A stretch of 13,019 nt of DNA, taken from assembly GCA_937897265.1 (NCBI GenBank), contig CALCPT010000169.1, positions 1 through 13,019 of the forward strand, given 5' to 3'. The DNA comes from an uncultured Alcaligenaceae bacterium (GTDB lineage: Bacteria; Pseudomonadota; Gammaproteobacteria; Burkholderiales; Burkholderiaceae_B). Below the pieces are notes generated by a model. That model made no database searches. It worked only from the letters and a program-made list of their open reading frames with translations, and was not told where the DNA came from. Shown piece after piece: positions 6,294-13,019 of the stretch (its first letter is position 1; every line of letters starts with the position of its first letter). Position numbers and translations under genes: made by a program.

Positions 6294-7652
6294 TTATTTA
6301 CCAATACAAAAGCGTGAAAAAATTTCGCCAAGTAAATCATCAGGCGTCATTTGACCTGTAATCAAGCCAAGTTGATCATGAGCCAAACGAAGTTCTTCTG
6401 CAAAAAGATCTAAGACAAGATCTTTTTGTAAGGCGTATTCGCTTGCTTGTACGAGATGATGTTGTGCTGCTATGAGTGCATCAACATGACGTTGGCGAGC
6501 CAACCAAGGGGATTCTTGACCAGGATTCCATCCAGCTAGTTCAAGCAATTTTGCACGCAGTACATCAAGCCCTAGACCTGTTTTCGCTGAAATCAATAAC
6601 GTATCGTTTGAGGCCGCGACGACGTTGTTTGATAAATCGACTTTATTGCAGACGTTAAGAACAATTGATTTTGTTGCGCGACGTTGTTGAATTTGTGGAT
6701 CAAGAATGAGGTGGTTTGTATTAACAGCGCTTAAATGCAAAATCACATCCGCTTGTTCGATCGCTGCCCATGTTCGTTCAATACCGATAGCCTCAATGGT
6801 GTCATCAGTATCGCGTAAACCAGCTGTATCGGTAATCGTAATGGGTACACCCTCAAGAGAAATGACCTGACTGACTTTGTCCCGCGTTGTGCCAGCAATA
6901 TGAGTCACGATCGCAAGATCTTGACCTGACAGTGCATTGAGCAAACTTGATTTACCAACATTGGGTTCGCCCGCTAAAACAACATGTAATCCTTCGCGTA
7001 AGACTACACCTTGACGCGATGCCGATAAAATTTCTGTCAGTTCGTTTTGAAGAACCTCAAGCTTTGTGTGGGCCTGATATTTTTCGAGAAACTCAATTTC
7101 TTCTTCAGGAAAATCTAGCGTTGCTTCAACTAGCATTCGAAGATTCACGATACCCGCTGATAGCGTGTTGATACGTTTTGAAAACGATCCTGTCATTGAA
7201 ACTGCAGCTGCTCGTGCTGCGGCCTCAGAAGACGCATCAATTAAATCAGCAATGGCTTCCGCTTGAGTCAAATCAATTTTGTCGTTTAAAAATGCACGTA
7301 ACGTGAACTCCCCTGGCGAGGCGATGTTGATATTAAATGCCGCACCAACGGTTAAACAGCGGTTCAGTAGCTGTTGTAAAACGGCTGGACCACCGTGACC
7401 TTGTAACTCGAGGACATCTTCACCTGTGTACGAGGCGGGACCTACAAAGTAGAGAGCAATTCCTTGATCGATAGCGTTGCCATCAGCATCTGGAAAACGA
7501 CAGTACGTTGCTAGGCGCGGTTCGAGAACTCGACCAAGCAACGCATAGATAAAGGGCCCCAAATGGGGCCCAGAGACGCGCACTACACCAATGCCACCCC
7601 TACCAGGGGCGGTGGCAATGGCAACGATAGGACGCTGATTTAAAGTGCTCAT
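6294..7652 (-). CDS. mnmE: tRNA modification GTPase MnmE (TrmE)
   Basis: K+-dependent GTPase that with MnmG modifies wobble U34 of tRNAs. Length is 452 residues, as usual. The N-terminal formyl-THF-binding dimerisation domain ([42 protein letters not shown] at 112-133) is followed by a helical region with the G domain inserted. G1 GEPNVGKSS is at 228-236, G2 GTTRD at 254-258, G3 DTAGLRDT at 275-282, G4 NKVD at 336-339 and G5 SAK at 355-357. The C-terminal FCIGK with Cys449 is intact. AAGG lies six bases upstream of the ATG (TTAAGGTTGAATG). It starts 13 bases after the yidC stop, so it is probably cotranscribed with yidC. The 3' end converges on the SDR gene. Confidence 0.97.
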   Translation of the reverse strand: MSTLNQRPIVAIATAPGRGGIGVVRVSGPHLGPFIYALLGRVLEPRLATYCRFPDADGNAIDQGIALYFVGPASYTGEDVLELQGHGGPAVLQQLLNRCLTVGAAFNINIASPGEFTLRAFLNDKIDLTQAEAIADLIDASSEAAARAAAVSMTGSFSKRINTLSAGIVNLRMLVEATLDFPEEEIEFLEKYQAHTKLEVLQNELTEILSASRQGVVLREGLHVVLAGEPNVGKSSLLNALSGQDLAIVTHIAGTTRDKVSQVISLEGVPITITDTAGLRDTDDTIEAIGIERTWAAIEQADVILHLSAVNTNHLILDPQIQQRRATKSIVLNVCNKVDLSNNVVAASNDTLLISAKTGLGLDVLRAKLLELAGWNPGQESPWLARQRHVDALIAAQHHLVQASEYALQKDLVLDLFAEELRLAHDQLGLITGQMTPDDLLGEIFSRFCIGK

Positions 7653-7665
7653 TCAACCTTAAAAA

Positions 7666-9375
7666 TTAGCGATGCGATGCGGTGGCAATAGTTGCCATCT
7701 GCTTGGTGATGTACCACTGTTGCGCAATCGATAAAATATTGTTTACGCACCAGTACAAGACAAGCCCAGAGGGGAAAAAGAACATCATTCCACCGAAGAC
7801 TAACGGCATAAACATCATGACCTTAGCTTGTACTGGATCAGGTGGAGTTGGGTTCAAGCGCATTTGCACGAACATTGTCGCCATCATAATGGCAGGCAAA
7901 ATAAAGTAGGGGTCTCGCACGGAAAGATCGTGTACCCATAGTACCCACGGTGCGCCGCGTAATTCAACACTCGAACCCAACACGTAGTAAAGCGAAATGA
8001 AAACCGGAATCTGAATCACAATAGGCAAACAACCGCCGAGGGGATTAATTTTCTCGGTGCGATACATTTCCATCATGGCGGTGTTGAGCTTTTGTCGATC
8101 GTCACCAAATTTCTCTTTCAAGGCCTGTAACCGAGGCGCAACCATTTTCATCTTTGCCATTGAGCGATAACTTGCTGCTGACAACGGATAAAAAGCCGCT
8201 TTGATTAAGACCGTTAAAAGAACGATGGTCCAACCCCAATTACCTAACAAAGAAAATAACCAAGTCATTAAAGCGAAGACTGGTTTAGCGATAATCGTGA
8301 GCAACCCGTAATCAACGACAAGTTCAAGACCCGGTGCTAAGGCTTCTAGAGCCGTTTGGTCTTGCGGGCCAACCCATAATTTTGAAGACATCGTCAAACT
8401 ACTGTTAGCAGCAACAGTACCAACAGGCTCGATGCTGCGCAGTGCGTACAGATTTTTTTCTAGCTCAGTCATGTCGTAGGTGCGCGACTTGCCTTGCGGA
8501 GGCACCCAAGCTGTCACAAAGTAATGCTGAATAAACGCGAACCAGCCGTTGTCTGCTTGTTTGATATAACTCGCTTTACGTTTCTCGACCTCAGTCAAGG
8601 TCACCTTTTGAAATTTCTCTTGTTCAGAATAAATTGCTGCACCGACAAAATTTGCCGGGCCGCTTAAGAAACTAGGCGCGCTACTCGTGCCAGCGGGATC
8701 AGAACCATCACGAGTAATCTGCAAATACACCGAAGGGGTAATTGCTTGAGCGGATAGATTTTCAATTTGATGGGCGACGTCGACCGCGTAATCGCCACGC
8801 TTGAGCGTAAAGGTCTTTGTGAGCTTGACGTCACCCGAGACGGACGAGAACTTAATGACTAAGTTATCGCCTTTTAGTTCGCGCGCATCAGTTTCGAGGG
8901 TAAACGGTGCGAGGTGATTTGGAAACGTTGCACCAGCTGGGGCCCCTGTTAGGCCGGATTGCACAACATAGGTATGTCCGGCGGCGCGCTCTAATAGCCT
9001 GAAAGGCTTTAAAGGATCTTCGACAGAGGGAAAAGCTAATAAGTCTGTACGAATCAGCTGAGCACCTTGAAGATCAAAGGTCAAAGCCAATACATCGGTT
9101 TTGAAAACAACGGTTTGTGAAGGCGTGTTTGCAGTTGTAGTTAGGCCAGGCACCGTGGCAGTGGTACCGCCGGCGGGCGTAGCAGCGGCAGGCGCCACGG
9201 GAACACCAGCATTGTTTGCTGCGGATGCAGCATCAGCCGTCTCGGCCTTGGGCTTAACGCTTGCGGGAGGTGCGCCAAAAACAGGAGGGTTACCTTGATG
9301 AACTTGCCAGTTGTTCCACAGCATCAGCAGTGAAAACGAAAAAATCATCAAAAGGATGGTGCGACGGATGTCCAT
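7666..9375 (-). CDS. yidC: Membrane protein insertase YidC
   Basis: Inner-membrane insertase that works alone or with SecYEG. At 569 residues it has the proteobacterial architecture: TM1 at about residues 6-22, an Ala/Pro/Thr-rich periplasmic linker (about 36-88, low complexity and slightly longer than I would expect), the beta-rich P1 domain (about 88-345), and then the conserved five-helix insertase core. In the core, R404 (SYRSMAKM) corresponds to the groove arginine R366 of E. coli. The cytoplasmic hairpin APRLQALKEKFGDDRQKLNTAMMEMYRTEKINPLGGC is split over 413-449, and YWCVNNILSIAQQW is at 541-554. The short C-tail is typical. A weak AGG lies 6-8 bases before the ATG. A strong terminator sits only 16 bases upstream of the start, so much of the expression must come from read-through or from initiation very close to the gene. 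Confidence 0.97.
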   Translation of the reverse strand: MDIRRTILLMIFSFSLLMLWNNWQVHQGNPPVFGAPPASVKPKAETADAASAANNAGVPVAPAAATPAGGTTATVPGLTTTANTPSQTVVFKTDVLALTFDLQGAQLIRTDLLAFPSVEDPLKPFRLLERAAGHTYVVQSGLTGAPAGATFPNHLAPFTLETDARELKGDNLVIKFSSVSGDVKLTKTFTLKRGDYAVDVAHQIENLSAQAITPSVYLQITRDGSDPAGTSSAPSFLSGPANFVGAAIYSEQEKFQKVTLTEVEKRKASYIKQADNGWFAFIQHYFVTAWVPPQGKSRTYDMTELEKNLYALRSIEPVGTVAANSSLTMSSKLWVGPQDQTALEALAPGLELVVDYGLLTIIAKPVFALMTWLFSLLGNWGWTIVLLTVLIKAAFYPLSAASYRSMAKMKMVAPRLQALKEKFGDDRQKLNTAMMEMYRTEKINPLGGCLPIVIQIPVFISLYYVLGSSVELRGAPWVLWVHDLSVRDPYFILPAIMMATMFVQMRLNPTPPDPVQAKVMMFMPLVFGGMMFFFPSGLVLYWCVNNILSIAQQWYITKQMATIATASHR

Positions 9376-9390
9376 GCTTGCCTAAATATA

Positions 9391-9417
9391 TAAAAAAGCG
9401 AACCAGAGAAGGCTCGC
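9391..9417 (-). terminator. Intrinsic terminator/attenuator between yidD and yidC
   Basis: On the minus strand, GCGAGCC, loop TTCTCT, then GGTTCGC form a 7-bp stem (six Watson-Crick pairs and one G-T) followed directly by TTTTTTA. This is a textbook Rho-independent terminator. It would end rpmH-rnpA-yidD transcripts between the yidD stop and the yidC start, or act as an attenuator reducing yidC-mnmE expression. Confidence 0.75.
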
Positions 9418-9426
9418 AGTTTAGCG

Positions 9427-9708
9427 TTAATCTAGATGACAGCGGTGTGAAGGTGCAACGCAATCAGTGTTTTTAGAAACTATTTTTGAGGGCTGGGTCG
9501 GCACAGGGTCAAATCCGCCCTGACACCAAGGATGGCAACGCCCTAAGCGAGAGATGGCAAGACCAGAGCCTTTTAAGGCACCCCAAGTCTGGATTGCCTC
9601 AATGGCATAGCTCGAGCAGGTTGGGGTAAACCGACAGCTGTTGCCAACCCAAGGGCTCAAGAAAAACTTATATGCTCGAATCGGCAAAATTAATAGCGCT
9701 TTTAGCAT
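9427..9708 (-). CDS. yidD: Membrane protein insertion efficiency factor YidD
   Basis: Small membrane-associated protein that aids insertion of inner-membrane proteins, found almost universally between rnpA and yidC. It has 93 residues. The N-terminal amphipathic helix ([17 protein letters not shown]) is followed by the family signature [15 protein letters not shown] with C25 and C31, [28 protein letters not shown] with C58 and C62. After residue 72 a hydrophilic tail of about 20 residues is unconserved. The start overlaps the end of rnpA by seven bases, with GAAGG about seven bases upstream inside rnpA, so translation is likely coupled. Confidence 0.95.
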   Translation of the reverse strand: MLKALLILPIRAYKFFLSPWVGNSCRFTPTCSSYAIEAIQTWGALKGSGLAISRLGRCHPWCQGGFDPVPTQPSKIVSKNTDCVAPSHRCHLD

Positions 9709-10085
9709 TGTCTTGCCTTCACAAAATGCGCATCTGCCTCTTGGCGAGCCGCTCGTTTTAGCGCAGTAAGGCTGATAGCCTCAATGCGCCTGTTTAGCCT
9801 GACGACGTAGTCTGCAGCGGGTAAAGACAAGCGACACGATCGAAAAGCCTCGCGAACAACGCGTTTTAAAGCATTGCGTGTTGAGGCGTGCTGAGCAAAG
9901 CGCTTGGCCATGATCAAACCCAAGCGGGCAATGGGAGGCGCGGTGTTAGGCTGTTCGGATGAACCAATCACCTTTGCCGTTACAACAAAATAAACCCCAC
10001 GGGCTACCCTGCGACCGGAGAGGGCAGCAGAGAACTCAGTGGGGCGGTGCAAGCGCGCCGCCGTTGGAAACGTGGCGCTAGGCAT
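9702..10085 (-). CDS. rnpA: Ribonuclease P protein component
   Basis: Basic protein subunit that helps the RNase P RNA bind pre-tRNA leaders. I place the start at the ATG at 10085, giving 127 residues, because [18 protein letters not shown] matches the usual N-terminus of Burkholderiales RnpA. The frame stays open upstream to a TTG at 10130, but that would add 15 atypical residues across a hairpin. The RNR signature ([22 protein letters not shown]) spans 61-82. No good Shine-Dalgarno precedes this ATG. The gene lies 71 bases after rpmH and overlaps yidD. Confidence 0.93.
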   Translation of the reverse strand: MPSATFPTAARLHRPTEFSAALSGRRVARGVYFVVTAKVIGSSEQPNTAPPIARLGLIMAKRFAQHASTRNALKRVVREAFRSCRLSLPAADYVVRLNRRIEAISLTALKRAARQEADAHFVKARQC

Positions 10086-10104
10086 CAGAACAGTGTTGTC
10101 GCAA

Positions 10105-10121
10105 GTGGGCGTGCTGCCCAC
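10105..10121 (-). promoter_or_regulatory. Hairpin in the rpmH-rnpA spacer
   Basis: On the minus strand, GTGGGC, loop AGCAC, then GCCCAC form a perfect 6-bp G/C-rich stem about 20 bases before the rnpA ATG. No T-run follows, so it is not a classical terminator. It could stabilise or be a processing point for the rpmH message, or lower rnpA expression relative to rpmH. Function is inferred. Confidence 0.35.
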
Positions 10122-10156
10122 AACAGTCAAGTTGGCTGATAAATTCAGTTGACTGG

Positions 10157-10291
10157 TTAGACGGCCAGGCGCTTACGGCCTTTGGCACGACGGGCGTTGA
10201 TGACTGCGCGGCCACCGCGTGTTTTCATGCGCACGCGAAAGCCGTGAGTACGCTTACGACGGGTAACGGAAGGCTGGTAGGTACGTTTCAT
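10157..10291 (-). CDS. rpmH: 50S ribosomal protein L34
   Basis: Complete 44-residue L34 of the large ribosomal subunit: [18 protein letters not shown], then [24 protein letters not shown] and AV, ending in TAA. Length and sequence are canonical. It is the first gene of the leftward rpmH-rnpA-yidD set, transcribed divergently from dnaA. No strong Shine-Dalgarno is visible. Confidence 0.98.
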   Translation of the reverse strand: MKRTYQPSVTRRKRTHGFRVRMKTRGGRAVINARRAKGRKRLAV

Positions 10292-10348
10292 GATGAGTGG
10301 CCCAACAAAGAGCGAAAAAAGGTTTAGGATAATCCCGAAAAGCCCTCC

Positions 10349-10377
10349 ATTTCATCAAAAAAACCGAACTTAGTCAA
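10349..10377 (-). promoter_or_regulatory. Putative rpmH promoter
   Basis: On the minus strand, TTGACT (5 of 6 to the -35 consensus) at 10377-10372 and TGAAAT (4 of 6) at 10354-10349 are separated by exactly 17 bases. It lies about 60 bases upstream of the rpmH ATG. Confidence 0.5.
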
Positions 10378-10416
10378 ATGGTTAGGGCAAACCCAAAGGT
10401 AAATTGGCCGAACGCC

Positions 10417-10448
10417 TGTGGATAACCTTGCCTCTGACAGGGTAGAAT
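10417..10448 (+). promoter_or_regulatory. dnaA promoter overlapping a perfect DnaA box
   Basis: TAGAAT at 10443-10448 is a 5-of-6 match to the -10 consensus, about 23 bases before the dnaA ATG. A perfect DnaA box, TGTGGATAA (10417-10425), covers the expected -35 area; no good -35 hexamer is seen. This arrangement suggests autoregulation by DnaA. The rest of the 179-base rpmH-dnaA gap shows no DnaA-box cluster, so it is unlikely to be the origin. Confidence 0.6.
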
Positions 10449-10470
10449 CAGACTTTATTTAGCGAGTCAC

Positions 10471-11949
10471 ATGAACCAGTTTTGGCAGTCCTGCGTCTTA
10501 CACTTAGAGCAGGAGTTTCCTCCCCAGCAAATCAGCGCGTGGATACGTCCGCTGATTCCGCTTGCCTACGATGAGGCGCAGGCATGTCTACGGCTGTCCG
10601 CACCGAATCGATTCAAGCTTGACTGGGTGCGTAAAAACTTTGCGCATCAAATCGAAACCTTCGCTACCACTTGGTACAAACGACCCGTACAAGTTTTGTT
10701 TGAGTTGCCGGTACCAGAACAAGATCTGCGCGTACCTCGCGCAAATGGCAATCCGCAGTACGACGCCGTTTCAAGTCAAAGTGACGCCGCAACACACGCG
10801 CAGCTATCTAGTCTGAATGACAACGCACTAAACGCGTCTCACATACAAGCGGGCCAAACGACGGTGCTTGCAGGAGCCTTGAGTGGTGTGTCGACGGCCC
10901 AGTCGGTTACGTCACCGGCCGATGAGCGCTCACGCCTAAATGTCGAACTTATCTTCGACAATTTTGTAACCGGCAAGGCCAACCAACTTGCTCGGGCGGC
11001 TGCATTACAAGTTGCCGAAAATCCCGGTACCTCATACAACCCGTTGTTCTTGTATGGCGGGGTTGGTTTAGGCAAGACACATTTGATTCATGCGATTGGT
11101 AATGCGTTGCTCGCAAGTGGTAAAGGTGCGCGTGTGAGATATGTTCACGCAGACCAGTACGTCTCAGATGTCGTGAAAGCATATCAACGCAAAGCGTTTG
11201 ATGATTTCAAACGCTATTACCACTCTCTTGATTTGCTCTTGATCGATGATATTCAATTTTTTTCTGGAAAAAATCGAACACAAGAAGAGTTCTTTTACGC
11301 GTTTGAGGCAATGGTCGCGCAGCGTAAGCAAATCATTATCACGAGCGATACGTACCCTAAAGAGCTGTCGGGCATTGATACGCGCTTGATCTCAAGATTT
11401 GACTCGGGGCTTACCGTTGCGATTGAACCCCCAGAGCTCGAGATGCGAGTCGCAATTTTGTTGCGCAAGGCCGAGCAAGAGGGCGTCACACTACCTGAAG
11501 ATGTTGCTTTTTTTATTGCCAAACATTTGCGTAGCAACGTTCGAGAACTTGAAGGGGCGCTCAAAAAAGTTGTAGCGTACGCGCGCTTTCACGGTCGAGA
11601 AGTCGCCAACGTCGATATTTGTAAAGACGCCTTAAAAGACTTGCTATCAGCGTCTAGCGGACAGGTGACTGTCGAGAACATTCAAAAAACAGTCGCTGAT
11701 TATTACAAAATGAAGGTCGCCGATATGTATTCAAAGCGGCGACCTGCCAACATTGCCATGCCGCGTCAGGTTGCAATGTATCTTGCCAAAGAGCTGACGC
11801 AAAAAAGCTTGCCAGAAATTGGCGATCTGTTTGGTGGTCGCGATCACACCACCGTGTTACATGCGGTGAGAAAGATCACCGATCTACGTGCGAAACAAGC
11901 AGACTTTAACCATACGCTGCATGTGCTTGAACAAACTTTAAAGGGATAA
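10471..11949 (+). CDS. dnaA: Chromosomal replication initiator DnaA
   Basis: AAA+ ATPase that binds DnaA boxes and opens oriC. It has 492 residues. Domain I (about 1-80, [25 protein letters not shown]) is followed by a variable, Ser/Ala/Gln-rich domain II linker (about 81-155). Domain III has Walker [10 protein letters not shown] at 196-204, Walker [10 protein letters not shown] at 255-263, the box VII region [16 protein letters not shown] at 303-318 and sensor II RELEGAL at 358-364. Domain IV DNA-binding helices carry [20 protein letters not shown] and the signature [10 protein letters not shown] at 456-465. The protein is intact. The start aligns with family N-termini although no good Shine-Dalgarno precedes it. 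dnaN follows three bases after the stop, as an operon. Confidence 0.98.
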   Translation: MNQFWQSCVLHLEQEFPPQQISAWIRPLIPLAYDEAQACLRLSAPNRFKLDWVRKNFAHQIETFATTWYKRPVQVLFELPVPEQDLRVPRANGNPQYDAVSSQSDAATHAQLSSLNDNALNASHIQAGQTTVLAGALSGVSTAQSVTSPADERSRLNVELIFDNFVTGKANQLARAAALQVAENPGTSYNPLFLYGGVGLGKTHLIHAIGNALLASGKGARVRYVHADQYVSDVVKAYQRKAFDDFKRYYHSLDLLLIDDIQFFSGKNRTQEEFFYAFEAMVAQRKQIIITSDTYPKELSGIDTRLISRFDSGLTVAIEPPELEMRVAILLRKAEQEGVTLPEDVAFFIAKHLRSNVRELEGALKKVVAYARFHGREVANVDICKDALKDLLSASSGQVTVENIQKTVADYYKMKVADMYSKRRPANIAMPRQVAMYLAKELTQKSLPEIGDLFGGRDHTTVLHAVRKITDLRAKQADFNHTLHVLEQTLKG

Positions 11950-11952
11950 TCC

Positions 11953-13019
11953 ATGCAACTTGTCCAGACCCCCCGCGATGCTTTACTCAAACCGCTATCG
12001 ACGGTTGCCGGAATTGTTGAGCGGCGTCATACATTGCCAATTCTTGCCAACATTTTGGTGCGCAAGCAGGCGCAACGGGTATCGTTCATTGCAACGGACC
12101 TCGAAGTACAAATCACCACGCATGCTGATTTTGGCACCGGCGCCGAAAGCGAGTCGCTCACTGTCGCTGCGCGCAAGCTTTTAGACATCTTGCGCGCCTT
12201 GCCCGACACCGGCGACGTTAAGCTCTCAACGACCGGTGGCAAGCTTGCTGTTCAAACGGGTAAAAGCCGCTTTTCGCTACAAACGCTTGCAGCGACAGAG
12301 TTTCCGACAATGACACAGCCTGAGCGCTGGGATGTCTCGTTAACACTGCCGCGTAAAACACTTAAGCATCTGTTTAACATGGCGCACTTTGCCATGGCGC
12401 AACAAGACATCCGCTATTACTTAAACGGAATGTTGATGGTGTTTGAGCCAGGTCTGTTGCGCGCAGTGGCAACCGATGGACATCGTCTAGCCCATAGCTC
12501 AACCGCAGTTGAGGGTGTGCTTGCGAAGCACGAAGTGATCGTGCCACGCAAAACTGTGCTCGAGATGCAGCGCCTGTTAGACGAATCCGATGAGCCCGTC
12601 ACGATCGATGTCGCGCCAGGTCAGATTCGCTTTTCGTTTGGTCATGTCGAGTTAGTGTCCAAACTGGTCGAGGGCAAGTTTCCTGACTTCAATCGTGTGA
12701 TCCCCTCAAATTACACACGGCATTTTGATGTTTCGCGTGAAATCTTGCAGGGGTGCTTGCAGCGCGCTGCAATTTTGACGACCGATAAATTCAGGAGCGT
12801 TCGCTTGCAATTGGGACAACACCTGTTAAAGATTTCTTCGACAAATGCCGAGCAAGAAGAGGCGCAAGAAGAGATCGATGTCGATTACGAACACGAGGCT
12901 TTAGACGTTGGATTTAACGTCAGCTATTTGCTAGATTTCTTAGCCAACGTCAAAGCCGAAACGATTCGCTGGTCTGTCATGCCCGATGCGAACGCCTCAG
13001 CCCTTATTACTTTGCCTGA
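11953..13019 (+). CDS. dnaN: DNA polymerase III beta sliding clamp, 3' end missing
   Basis: Ring-shaped processivity clamp; 355 complete codons are present and the frame is still open at the edge. The three clamp domains are recognisable: LLKPLSTVAGIVERRHTLPILANIL near the start, FAMAQQDIRYYLNGML and ATDGHRLAHSS in the middle, RAAILTTDKFRSVRL and NAEQEEAQEEIDVDY, then the C-terminal domain GFNVSYLLDFL to ALITLP. E. coli DnaN is 366 residues, so roughly 10-15 residues including the hydrophobic YVVMPMR-type tail are missing. The final TGA of the window is out of frame: its GA starts the next codon (Glu or Asp). AAGGGA overlapping the dnaA stop serves as Shine-Dalgarno. Confidence 0.96.
   Translation, partial: MQLVQTPRDALLKPLSTVAGIVERRHTLPILANILVRKQAQRVSFIATDLEVQITTHADFGTGAESESLTVAARKLLDILRALPDTGDVKLSTTGGKLAVQTGKSRFSLQTLAATEFPTMTQPERWDVSLTLPRKTLKHLFNMAHFAMAQQDIRYYLNGMLMVFEPGLLRAVATDGHRLAHSSTAVEGVLAKHEVIVPRKTVLEMQRLLDESDEPVTIDVAPGQIRFSFGHVELVSKLVEGKFPDFNRVIPSNYTRHFDVSREILQGCLQRAAILTTDKFRSVRLQLGQHLLKISSTNAEQEEAQEEIDVDYEHEALDVGFNVSYLLDFLANVKAETIRWSVMPDANASALITLP

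Noticed and set aside
6687..6710. DnaA-box-like TGTGGATCA inside mnmE
   Set aside because: One mismatch, isolated within coding sequence with no other boxes nearby.
10292..10470. Origin of replication between rpmH and dnaA
   Set aside because: Only one DnaA box, no phased array, no strong A+T-rich unwinding stretch; better explained as divergent promoters.
12726..12741. parS-like TGTTTCGCGTGAAATC inside dnaN
   Set aside because: It has mismatches to the palindrome on both sides and encodes conserved clamp sequence (VSREI); a single degenerate copy in coding DNA is not convincing.

Overview
This window is the replication-origin neighbourhood of a betaproteobacterial chromosome, probably order Burkholderiales. 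Gene order (parA-rsmG-mnmG / mnmE-yidC-yidD-rnpA-rpmH / dnaA-dnaN) and, from memory, the YidC N-terminus (MDIRRT...NNWQ) and the DnaA and RnpA N-termini look closest to Alcaligenaceae (Bordetella/Achromobacter-like). G+C is lower than in Bordetella, especially around the origin. The window is one end-to-end fragment of a draft assembly. Bases 3-35 are an Illumina adapter, and dnaN runs off the right end.

Left arm (1-3416, all minus strand): mnmG, rsmG and parA overlap like an operon, with MnmG/RsmG acting on tRNA and 16S rRNA and ParA in chromosome segregation. parB should lie beyond the adapter-truncated left edge. Origin gap 1 (3417-3941) carries two perfect parS palindromes, a perfect TATAAT for mnmG, a same-strand array of weak DnaA boxes at 10-11 bp period, a second 11-bp triplet, and two perfect DnaA boxes. 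Next, on the plus strand, is a YbdL-type methionine aminotransferase (3942-5111). Origin gap 2 (5112-5502) is extremely A+T-rich and has two more perfect DnaA boxes, a TTATTCACA box and a perfect IHF-consensus match. A 3-hydroxybutyrate-dehydrogenase-like SDR follows (5503-6285).

Right block: mnmE, yidC, yidD, rnpA and rpmH (minus strand) form the conserved translation/membrane-insertion cluster, interrupted by a strong intrinsic terminator between yidD and yidC. A 179-bp divergent intergenic region with one DnaA box in the dnaA promoter separates rpmH from dnaA-dnaN (plus strand).

Functionally, the window brings together initiation (dnaA, dnaN, DnaA boxes, A+T-rich unwinding candidates), segregation (parA, parS), and a translation/secretion housekeeping set. 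The most interesting observation is that origin-type sequence lies on both sides of a metabolic gene, which suggests a bipartite oriC split by an aminotransferase. No mobile element, CRISPR array or tRNA/rRNA gene is visible.
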